Source: Membranipora membranacea (lineage: Eukaryota > Bryozoa > Gymnolaemata > Cheilostomatida > Membraniporidae). From it: a stretch of DNA of 64,000 nucleotides. Where the stretch lies: NCBI GenBank assembly GCA_914767715.1, contig OU612070.1:12105501-12169500 (forward strand), written 5' to 3'. Position numbers and translations under genes: made by a program. Shown here piece by piece: positions 23,301 through 35,400 of this stretch. The notes under the pieces were generated by a model. That model was given only the letters and a program-made list of their open reading frames with translations. It ran no database searches and was not told the DNA's origin. Positions within the stretch are counted from its first letter, which is position 1, and each line of letters opens with the position of its first letter.

Positions 23301-25960
23301 TAGGTCTGCTTTTTATTTTGTATGAAGTGCCCAGGTTGCTGTCTATCAAATTAGTCTTTTGTGATGAGTCTCTCTCTCTGCTGACTTGACCTCATCCTCT
23401 CCTGCAAAAACAATCTTTTTGCAGATAAGCGGTATCAAACTATACGGGCTAGTTTGTTTACTGGATGTTTCGACTATTTTATACTGACAAAAAACATTAA
23501 AACACAATGCCTAGTTGCATGATTTTTTCTAATTCTATTATTGGCATCATAATCACTTTTCAGAAAAAGAAGGCTTTTTGTTATGCGCTAAAAGAAGAAA
23601 GAACAAAATATGCAGTTTGATAATGTATGTGACTTGAGGTAATAATTATCGGAGGTAATAATTATTTGATAAGTTGTCTTTCAAAAAGTCGAGTATTTGA
23701 TTATCTGATAAATCTAGACAGAGAGTTATAAACAGTGCGATAGAGGCGTTTTATATAGTTCAATCTGACAGACCAGTAATAGTGAATGATCGGCAGGTCA
23801 ACAAATCTTGAATCAAAATCAAACACAATCACTGACCAAATCTTTAGTAATCCAGGATGCTTTCATTCTAAAGTAGCTTTCTGCAGTTACAGAAGAATTA
23901 GGTATTCGTAAGAGAAGGCCAATACAATACCTTTTAGAGGTCTGTTACCGTCAATGAAGTTAAAAGTTGCGGGAGCAGGTTTCTGAATATCGACCTTGAC
24001 CGTCTATATGATATCTGTCATCTGTTATCAAGGGCAAAATGATGAAATTTAAGTAAATATGGCTGAATTATCATAAATATTTTGAAATACTCTTTTTCCC
24101 AAACAATATTCCGTATTCATCTTCAGTTTTTGAACCCCCTGAGTGATATATATCATGTGGTGAGTCCCTGTTTACATGATGTAGCCATTACATGAACAAG
24201 ACATAGGTTAGCTGCTAGATATTTATGTTAGATTATAGTTTTCCCATCAGGCAAATAAAGTTTCCATGATCCAATTCGACCATACAGCGTGATCATAATC
24301 CTTAAGACAGCGGAAACCTAATCACTGATGAGGAAATGGGATGTCCGCATCAGATCTTTGACTGAGCTTTTTCTAGATTGCCTAAGTATTATCTTGGATT
24401 CCTGGTGAAGTGGCTGAATTCAGCTCAGAAGGAAAATGGGACTCAAAATGATTCTTGCTCCTGCACCTGTTATAATGCAAATGGTAATTCACATAACATG
24501 GAAGGTGTGAAGGTGTCAACTTACTCTCATGCTAAAAAACCTGCACTTCTTTCAGTTTGATTGAAGGGTTGAAAGGGTCTGTGGATCCATCTCTAGTCTC
24601 AGCCACATATCTTGCCTTGAATATGTCTGTCTTCACCACTCCAACATGACCATAGCATAGCCAGCATTGAAAGTATGAACTTTTTTCCACAAGCTAGGGT
24701 TACCAAATGCCAACCCCTCTCTTACCAACCGATCAATTTTGCTGTTGGCTCCTAAGTACACTGATTCTCTAGCGTGGTGCTTCAATTATTGAACGAGACA
24801 TTTGTGTTCAATTAGCTCAATTTACAACAACATTACACAAGCTACTCAAAAAGCCGTTAGGCGTATAGGGATAAAGGCTATCCGAAGACAATACATATAA
24901 TAAAAGAAACAATAACTTCCTGGAGACTGTGAGATCATAACACAGAGAATGGGAGTTACCTTCCCTATATGAAAGGCACTCTTTCCACCATCAACATTTC
25001 ATACCAAGTAGAGCATTGTATTTTTCATCATGCAAATCTGACACAACTTTATCATAAGTTGTGCTATGGTTATATGTTGAGTGTTGTTTATGTCATTTCA
25101 ATATTTTTTTACATCCTAGGGTCGTTTATCAAAATATTACCTCAAAAATGCATGACTGCTGTCATCCCACAATGTACTACAAGGACAAATTATCACTGTA
25201 GAATATTTGCATATTGTTGCCGGTTTCACATCATCGGCTGTCATCATGGGCGCCAACCCCCCTCCCCCCGCATATTTTACTGAAGATTGAAGATTGAGTG
25301 TTATAAAATGGAAGAAAAGATTTGATCAGTTTAAATGAAAAATCTATAGAAGATTTTAGACTGGAATTCAGTCCGACATTATGGAGCTAGCTACTCAGGT
25401 TAGGTGTCTTGGACAAACAACTCCGAACAACAACAAACCGAAACTCATCAGCCAATAAAAAAAAAACAATACACAAGCACATGGGTCATTTTATGCAGAA
25501 ATAAGTAGATAACACCACAGTCCAGTTGTTTTGAAGATTCTATTCTGAAGATGAGGTTTAAGTTTTGAAATTTCCCTCTGAGGAAATTGAAAACAGCCTT
25601 GTGTGCAGGGAGCCCCTATCATCAGTAACATCCACTTATGGGTATGAGTTCTAAAAATTCCGGCTCATTGGAGTATTTAATGAATAAAACTGAAAATTTT
25701 ACAAACTATTTTGGGACTTTTTCAATCGCAAAGATTTTTTAAAAATAACTTATTGTTTTTGAGAATAAAGTATTAAAGCTTTTATATTTATGCAAATTAT
25801 CACACTGCCATATGAGTAGCAATCAGCAAAATATAAATTGATCCATGCATTACATTTAACATTATTTTGATGAGACATTTATTATGTCACATTTATCTAA
25901 GCATTATCTGAGCTTCATATACAAAAAAAGCAAAACATAATACATAAAATAATTATCTGA
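20323..25960. other. Intergenic, mostly AT-rich DNA
   Basis: No supported gene. It contains a C13 run near 20741, a G10 run near 22211 and very AT-rich stretches (22380-22760). A locally GC-rich patch at 21760-21910 has open frames on both strands but no recognisable protein. The frame at 24969-25283 has hydrophobic runs but no supporting context. Confidence 0.4.
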
Positions 25961-25971
25961 TCTGATTATTA

Positions 25972-26475
25972 TTAATTCTCCCAAATTGAATGGATAACTG
26001 CTAACAGGTAAATCACGATGATACAAAGACCTGAGGCGACAGCTGGATTGAAAATATTAATGAAACTGTTATGTTCTCTATATTGGCTATCCTTTAAAAT
26101 AGTAGTTGAATGACGTGCAGGCACTCTAGAAAAAATCATACCGGCAATCATTACTGACACATTCTACACATCACGCACACCATTGCAGCGAAGACAATTC
26201 CTTATCACGCTAATCTCCCCATGATCAGGTTGTGCTGCTTTATACATAGCTAAAGCTCCCCTGTATCTCTGTACAGCTTTATCCCAATCACCAGCATCTC
26301 TATGGTTATTGGCCAAGCTTGACAGTACATTAGCGATATCCACACGATTACTGTCCTCCCCATAGATTTGTCTGTACATAGCAAGTGATTGAGTGAGATA
26401 GTCCTCTGACTTACTATACTCTCTCATATGAGTGTAGTTAACCCCAAGGTTGTTCAGTAGACTAGCTATTTCCAT
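25972..26475 (-). pseudogene. Out-of-frame TPR continuation and possible membrane-anchor tail
   Basis: From 26475 the minus strand encodes EIASLLNNLGVNYTHMREYS and a second TPR (DIANVLSSLANNHRDAGDWD), the natural continuation of the upstream TPR array but in a different frame. About seven residues of the repeat are missing at the junction, so a small deletion with frameshift is the simplest explanation. This frame stops at 26164. The same frame then reopens and encodes a hydrophobic segment, ASGLCIIVIYLLAVIHSIW, ending at 25972, like a C-terminal anchor. A TTTTTTCTAG acceptor lies between, but no donor in matching phase was found. Confidence 0.55.
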
Positions 26476-29400
26476 GAATCTCTCTGTACATCTGTAAGGA
26501 CTCCTTATAATAACTTTCTGCTGTGGTGTACAATCCCATGTAATGATTTACATTTCCTAGCCCTTTCAGTGTAATAGCAATGCTTCTATTACACTGCTCA
26601 CTATAAACCTTCCTTTGCATAGTTAAAGCCTGAAGGTAATATTCTTCTGCTGTCTTGTACTTCTTCATCTTCTCATAGCAGAGACCAATGTTACATAGAG
26701 CTTTACCCATGTTAACATGACATCCATTGTCTCCATGTATCTTCTTGTACATGTCTAATGCTCTGATTAAGAAGTTTATTGCTTCCTGGTAGTCTGTGTT
26801 AGAGTAATGATTGAAGCCTATCTCTTGAATCACACTAGCTATATCTACATGGTGAACGTCTGTACCGTGTATTCTCTGGTACATCTCTAATGCCTTAGTC
26901 AGATGATAATGAGCACTGCTGTACTGTTTAATGTTAATGTAGAAGTGACCTAGCATATATAGAGAATAAGCTATATATCTATGATCTGTGTGTGGTCCAT
27001 AATGTTGTGTCAGTATTTCTAGTGGTTTCTGATAATATTCCTCGGCTTGTTTGTGATCACCCAGTAATCTGTAAGATGTACCCAGATGACGCATCACTCT
27101 TATGATATTGTTATGACTGCTTCTCTCTCCATACACTCTTATATACATTTCTAATGCCCTCTTACTGTAGTCTACAGCCTGTCTGTAGTCTCCGGTGTTA
27201 TTGTAAAGAGTTCCTAGATTACCCAACACCATAGCAATATCTGTGTGGTCAGTGTCACTGCCGTACATCTCCTGATTAAGCTGAAGAGCTTTTAGATATG
27301 TGTCTTCAGACTCTTTGTATTGCCGGTTGTCATAGTAGTTACCACCCTGACTGTTATGCAGAGAGACAGCTGCCCTTACGAGTGCATTCTCTCCATATAC
27401 TTCTGGCAGCATTGTGTCTACTTTGGCATGATAAGCTAGCTTCAATGACTCATCCTTCTTTTTCCAGTATACAATGCTTAATCGTCTCACACAGTGAATT
27501 ATATCTGGAGTTGCGGTTCGAATTAGTTCTAGCCGCTGCAATGGTGTACATTTAACAAGATTCGGCTTCATCTCAATGCATAGATTAGCAGGTGTGGGTA
27601 TTACATCACCGTAATAATCATAAAGGCGCTCAGTTGAAGCTTCGTTGTAATAAAGTTGTAGAGCTTGTATTATACTCTCTTCTGCCTGGTTGAAATCCTC
27701 TTTCCCAAAAAAAGCTAATCCAAGCTCAAAATATGAGTCCGCTGTTCTTTTGTTGGCTTCCTCAAGAGAGAACATTTCAATCACTTTCTCGTAGTGTCCG
27801 AGTGAGTAGTGACACTTAGATACCATTAATTTACTTTTTTCACTGCTTTCCTTGAAGTTGAGGTATTCTGCAATTTCAAGAGCTTCTGGAAATCTTGAAC
27901 AGGCTGATAGACAGGCGCAAACACAGTATAGAACTTCAGTGTGGTCTCGGTTACTCGGAGCCTCTTTCAGTATAGCGGATGGGTTAATATAATCTGTACC
28001 ACTCGTATTTTGGTTATAATGATGCAGTGCTTCTGCGCTCCTTCCAGCACTTTGCAATGCAAGGAATTTGTATAGCCAGTGTGGATCTGTTCTGAAATCT
28101 TTAAGATCAACATTATGGCTGCCAGATACCTGTTGTTTGGAAATGAGTGCAGATAACTCCTGTTTGATTGGCGTCATTGTTGTACAAAGCTGAATATACA
28201 ACTCTAAAGGTAGGAACCATCTTTTGTGAATGGTCATGATGGGGGCTTTGAGACTCTCATGAACTGTGGGAGATTTTGGTGCGACTGATACTCGATCATT
28301 ATGGGAATCATGGTAGAGATATGCAGAGAGTCTGATATAACATGTGCAAGCCAGCATAAACTCAAGCGATTGGTATAAGTAGTCTGAGATATGTCCATCG
28401 AAGTTCAACTGATCCACTGTTGACCATGCATCATCTCCCAAGCAGTCAAATAATATAGATAAGTCCAACAGGAGGATTGAAGGGAATCTATATAGCTCTT
28501 TCTTCACATCTACAGTGAATCCTTTGTCATGAACCTTCTGATCAGGTGTAAAGTTGAACTTTGCAGTGTCAGCTCTCAACATTTCCATATTCACTTTTTT
28601 TCTCGCCTCTGGTTGTTCAGTGTCAGTGTGTATCAATCGCATAAATTTTTCATGTAGACCAGCACCAAAGCTTCCACTGCTATAGATGACCTTAGTATAC
28701 CTCAGCATGGCTGTCATGTCACCTCTCTTTGCTGTCTCACTGTCAGGATTGTTTAGCACTTCCTTGTAAGTGGCTGCAAGGTTCTCTGGTGTCACAATGA
28801 AGTGATTCTTTGTTGCTTTTCTACCATTCCCTGTAGGTATATTCCCAGCCTTTTCTTCCAGGCCGTCTATTTTGAAGCCACTCTGAGCACAATCCTTAAA
28901 CCATCCATTCAACTCATCAATATCAAAGCACTCAAGAGTTGTCTCCCCAAGATTACCGATCAAAAAGTAACTGATCAGTGCCAGTCTCTCAAAATAATCT
29001 ACATTCACAGCAGGCATACTCTCAATCAAAAACAGATACTCTAGATCAGAATACGGGGTGGCTTCACCTTTAGCCAATGACCCTATAGCTAGAACAGAAA
29101 AATCGCAAGGTGTAGATAAATTGAGTAATTTTAAACTCTTACAAATGATCTCTTTTGTAAAGTTTATCATATCGGCTGAGCACTCTCGTGAATTAGCCCT
29201 CATGAGCTCAACTATTTGTGCTCTTGAATCTTCAGCGATTCCATCAATTTTGAGTTTGCTCACCACTGAGTCAATGTCTTTTAGTTTTTCTCTGTATTTT
29301 TCTCGAATAACTTCGAGCCGGCCTTTAAGATAACTGGTGATCTCTCTTTGTTGTTCACTGCTGATATGATGTCCCTCTCCCAAATAGTCGACTAGCATTT

Positions 29401-32400
29401 GATGAGCTCTTTGTGACCAGCCTTCTAAGTCTGGTTTACGTATTGCCACAGAATTGAAGAGACCATGTGCCTGAAGATAAATTAAATATATGCACACATC
29501 ATCGCATCGATATGATATCACTGCAGTGGCGCATATGGTAAAACAGGATGTTAAAATTGTTAAATGATATTCGTTAGAAGTTTGTTTGAACCTGAACAGG
29601 TATTAGAGACCTTTGAAAATGTGAGCATAAGAAGACGTTAAGCTATTGTTTGCTTTTCTCGTCAAAAGTACATACTTTGATACAATCAGTCCAGTTGTTG
29701 GTTTCTCTGAATCGTTCACTGTAGTAATCAGCTAGACGCGCGAGATGCTTTACTTGTACATCAAGATTATGTTTGGTGTGAAGATAGTAATCACGCTTGA
29801 ACTCTATCAGGTAACCTTTGTTGTATGCTGAAAAGAAAACATTTTATTTTTTGTTATACCATATATTCATATATTATTTAGTGGGCAAATTTACAAAATG
29901 CTTCAAATAGTAGATTTCAATACTTTAATTTGATTGCAAAATGATAGTCCATTCTACTGAGCAGTAATTTCCAGAATTTCAAGAGAAGCCTTTTTAGTGT
30001 CATAAAATTTCTAAGAGATTAGCGACACTCGATGTTGGCAACGAAAAATTCAATTTTAAACTATCATTCCAGGGCTACCAAGCAGATCTTACAATCAAAT
30101 CCACAAATGGAAATGCGGCATGTACCCCTCAACTAAAAAGACATTATTATTAATATTGTTAATTCATTTACCTTTCAATTTTGATATAAGCAGATGAATA
30201 AAAAATAACATCGGCTGGATCAAAATATCCATTCCACAATATTTGTAACCGTGGGAGTTGCGCTTGGCGTTAGGGGTCTGGTAATCGGTGTTATAGCATT
30301 GGCAAAGCCCACCATTGTCTAAAACTGTGTTCATGATGTTTTTACTGCTTTATCTAAGAAGCTTTCTTTCTAACTTTGAGTTATCGCTTTCAATACAATG
30401 GTGAAAGCTTTTTCACCAATTTAAAGCTTGTCACCTTTTCAACCATTTACTGTCACTAGTCACCCAGACATTGGAAAGGATACATCTTTTAGCCAAGAGC
30501 TCTAATCAATATTCTAGATGTAATCCCGACTAGTCACCATTCATAATTGCTCACTATTGCTCACTATCGGATTTTCTATTCCCCCATAATGTGATTACCA
30601 GATTATTGGAGATAAATAAAATTCTTTGCACTCTTACACCTGCGTCATTCACGGGATAAAACGGAAGTATTCGATACAGTAATCACATTATGGGGGAATA
30701 CGACGTTACGTAACACTGCCTCGCTACTCTGCCTTACTCGCATTTCTACGCTGTACCCATCCGCTCAGCCGATGTCGATCGACCAATTTCTGTTGCTGTA
30801 TACTACACTACTCTCCTCAAGCCTGTACCCAGCGCTGCTGCAGTAGTACTACCATACTGATCAGATCTACCGTCGTGACACGCTTACCAAATTGGACAGT
30901 TGACATCGACGGTGATAGACGATTGCCAGTCTCAAGTCTCTAACTACTCTCTCTAATCTACACATATCTGATGATATATGCTCTCTAGATAATTGGTGAG
31001 ATCAAACCATATCACAGTAATATACACATGTACATTGTATTATACGCATTGCTCATTTCATTCATCGTTGGAGTTGCCTGCTCTCAACTAATCGCTGCTT
31101 TCTCACTGTATTGACAATCTCTAAGCCTGCAGTAGAATCGCAGCATCATCACTCCTTGACAATTTATTATAAGAACTAGTCTGCCTCAAAAGCGCAGTTT
31201 CTAGTTCCTCTACAGTCGTTGCTGATTACATACTGTGACCTATCGACAACCTGTACCTGACATTCATTGTATACTTACATGCTCTTACACTGTTATATTG
31301 AATTTATAGATACAGTTAGGGTGTGTCCTTATATGTGTACATTATCACATATTATCCATTGTGGTTCTTTTGCTATTGTTACCACAACCCCTCATTACTG
31401 TAATTGTCAAGGCTATACACCGTGCGCCTTGCCCCTGCGTAAAAGTGCATTTTGTCTCTCAAATAAGCGGTGTAAACTCTGTCAGTTCTCAGTATCAGCC
31501 TTCACGCTACCAAACCAATCATGTCACTACAACAGCGATTCCTAGACAGTCTCACACGATGGAGCATCCCGATGCTGAAGGAGGAGCTAGCCCGGCTCGA
31601 CCAACCCTACAGTGGCAGCAAACCTCAACTTGTTCTACGGTTGCAGTCCTACTAAAATGAGAACGATCCTGATCTCCAGCGAGCCACCCCACCACAACCA
31701 ACAACAGACGTCAATACGGGTGAGCTCAGACAACTTCAAGCTGCTGCTTCTTCTACTCTGGACACTACTACTGGCTCACTAGGTCAGCCAACTGAACTTC
31801 ACAATGTTGACCACACCACAGCCAACAGGGGGGACGATTCTAGATCAGTGATTGACACCACCCCAGCTCGACCACTCGCAACAAGAGAAGACAATCCTTC
31901 ACCTGAAATATTTTCCCCTCTACTTTCTGCAGTTGCAACACCCCAACCTACAACACAAACTGCTTTTACAGTACACTTCAGTGTCACACCACCTGCATTT
32001 GTATCTGATCAAGCTGCACTCAATCTGCAGCGCATAACGCATATGCCAACCTCAGTAGGCAATTATCAGCCCACTTATTCCCAGGTTAGTCAAGCCCATA
32101 GGGAACCATACCCTGGCCAAAATGTACCGGGAGGTCATTATCAGTCTAGGGGGATAGCTAGTCAGATTAATCCCCAACCATGGTTAGATCAAGGGTCAAG
32201 GGGGACAACCAGTCCAATCATACCCCAACCCGGGTCTCAACATCACACAGGGGGGACAACTGTCCAGCTCCTACCTCCACCATTACCTCCAATATGGTCA
32301 CACCAGACAGGGGGGACAACTACAAACCTACAAACCCAACACTATCCTTTGACACAGACAGGGGAGGAGGTGACTACACATAGCCAACCTCCTTCGTCTA

Positions 32401-35400
32401 ATCACAGGTCATGGGGGACAACTCCTCAGTTCTCAACCATATCAGGGTCTAACCAGCAGTCGAGGGAGACAATTCAGCCCTATCTGGGCCGTCAGTCCTC
32501 GGTTGTTACTCAATCTATTGGTAGTAGGGATGCATCAATGCCTGGTGTTGCTCATCATGGTTTTGGGGCAACTCCTAATCTCTTTCCCTCTGTCATTAAC
32601 TTGGTGCCTCAACCGATCAACCCATACTCTGCTGCCTCCAGTATCAGTGCACCAGCTGGTGTACATACCGCTCATCAGTCAGTTCTAAGGGTCGCCAATC
32701 ATGGTTTTGGGACAACTCCTTATCCCTATCTTCATGGCGATCATTCAGTGCCTCAACCAAGCCTCTCTCGCTCTGTTGCCTACACCAGTGTTGAACCCAC
32801 TAATATACATGGTGCTCAACATTCAGTCTCTAGTGCATCTCATGGGTCTGGGATAACTCCTAACTTGTACTCAACTGGTATACATTCGGTTTCTCAGCGC
32901 AGTAACCCACACCCAGTCACTTACAACAGTGATGTGCCACTTGGTACACACAGGATACACAATCAACGCTCAGGTGTTGCTTCTCATGATACTGGGATAA
33001 CTCCCAACTTGTACTCAACTGGTATTCATTTGGCTTCACAGCCCAGCAACCCACACTCTACTGGCTATTGTTCTGGTCCTCAGTCTAGACCTAACTCGTT
33101 GTGTCCAAACCTGGATCCTCTCAGCTACCATCCTGGGATAAATCCCGCTCATTTACCTACCGCCAGTCAGCCACCTAACTCATATGTTAACTCTGGTGCC
33201 ACTCAGGGGATAATTACACATCCCCATCTCTTCCAAAACAACTCTATAGTTAGTTTCACCGATCAGACAAACGAGACAACTCCTACGTTTTCATCTGTCT
33301 CAAACATGAACACTCACACTACTCAGACCCCAGTGCACACTCAAGGCAACAGCTTGCCTACACCCAGTGCTATGGTACCAGATCTGGCGTCTACAAGGTT
33401 AGATCATCGGGCTACCTACGCTTCATCAGCAGTAAATCCTAAGTCTCAACTTGGTCATCAGTCAGAGCTCGAAGCTTTAGAAATGGAGTTGAAGATACTC
33501 AAAGCTAAGGACGAGATCCGGACCTATCATCATAGGCGCACCCGTCCTCCTGAAGAGCTTTCACAGTTCTCTCTCAACTCATCAGAAGGCCACTCTTCAA
33601 TGTTGCACCTAGTAAAACAGTCGGTAGACATCAACAGCCTACCACCAGCCAAGCCTATCAAATTATCAGGGGATATAATCGACTATCCCAAATGGCAATC
33701 AACATTTGATTTACTCGTTGAAAGCAAATCTCTGCAACCTCACCAAAAGTTAGTCTACCTACAAGACTATTTGACAGGTGAAGCATTGGACCTGGTGAAA
33801 GGTGTATGTTCACTAAATACAGCTGATGCCTATAGCCAGGCCAAACAGAGATTAGACGAGAAGTACGGTGACCGGTTTGATCTTACTGAAGCATTCCGAG
33901 ATCGACTGGAATCATGGCCTCAACTCTCTAGCAGCGATAGTCAAGGGCTACAGAAATATTCCAACTTTCTTGAACAATGCATCGTCACAATGTCTGCGGT
34001 ATCAGAACTTCAGAAGCTGAGCGATCCTCGAGAGATGAAAGGTTTTCCCAACACTCTCCCAACTGGTTTAATGAGCAAATGGTCAAGGCAAGCTGGAAGC
34101 CTACGCTACGATCATAAGCGCATTCCAACCTTCCATGAGTATGCAGCCTTTGTCAAGAAAGAAGCCTTCCTAGCTACCAGCAATACTACCTCTAAAGATG
34201 CTCTCACCAAAGCTTCGAAGAACCCTGGAAAGAAGAAACCTTCTACCACCAAGTCATCAACATCTCTCAACACTACCGCTGATCTCTCTTTGCGGTCAAG
34301 TTTCTCTGCTAGCAAGCCAGCTCAGATTTCAAGTTACTCTGCTGGCAAGCCAGCTCAGACTTCCAGTTACTCAACAAGCAAACCCACTAAGTCCTCTGCT
34401 AAATCCCCAAAGAAAATCTGCCACTCGTGTAAGTCTCAGGACTCTCACAACACTTCAGACTGTCGAAAGTTTGCCAAACTACCTCGCCCTCAGCAGCAGG
34501 AAGTTATCAAATCGGAGAATCTATGTTTCCACTGCCTAAGAAAGGGTCATAGTAAGGATAAATGCTGTGTAAAAGTGAAGTGCACTCGCTGTGATGGAGA
34601 TCATGCTACCTGCCATCATATTGAGAAGAAGACATCCGAATCAGCGGATAATGCATCTTCTTCTGAAGCAGCAGTGACTCACAGCATCAGCTCTGAAAAT
34701 GGCCTAGGGCTTACAATGATGGCTTATGATCCTGCCTGTGTATGTTTCTTCCTTAGAGAACCCGGAGCAGGAGATCTTGGTATATGCGCTCATTGACAGC
34801 ATGTCAGATACTTCATTCATTTGTACGGATACAGCGGACAGCCTGAATGCTGCTTCCTCACCTACAACACTCAAGATGTCTACAATGACCAGTCGCAATC
34901 ATATTGTGAAATGTATGAAGTATCTACAGCTCAGAGTGCGGGGAATGAACTCTAAAACAAGTATTCTCATTTCGCAGATCTACTCTCAGGCCTGTATCCC
35001 AGGCATCCGTTCACACATCCCAACTCCCGAAACAGCCAAGCAATGGAAACATCTCCACTCTCTGATGGACAAAGGTTCCCCCCTGCAGTCCTGTGACATA
35101 GCACTTCTGATTGGCTTCAACTGCCCTGCAGCCTCCAACCCTCTCTCACAAGTGAAAGGCTCTTTGTCTCAACCGTTTGGAGTGGAAACCATACTAGGCT
35201 GGAGTATTGTTGGGGGCAACTCTGCCTCCATCAGTCAGCAGAGATTATGCAATGTCTACAGGCGGACTTCAGTACTGAGGAAGGGATTCCTATGTCCCAA
35301 AACGATGTGTTGTTCCTGAAAATGATGAAAGACTCAGTCTCAACTGTAAATGGCTTCTATACGATGCCACTACCATTTAAAGAAACACCCAATCTCCCTA

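Noticed and set aside
27298-29333. Plus-strand open frames of 80-91 codons opposite the TPR gene
   Set aside because: They lie antisense within the large coding exon and show no protein motifs; they are shadows of the real frame.
31267-31660. Two plus-strand frames in the BEL/Pao leader
   Set aside because: They are alternative frames over the leader and the true Gag start at 31521; composition and motifs favour the Gag frame.
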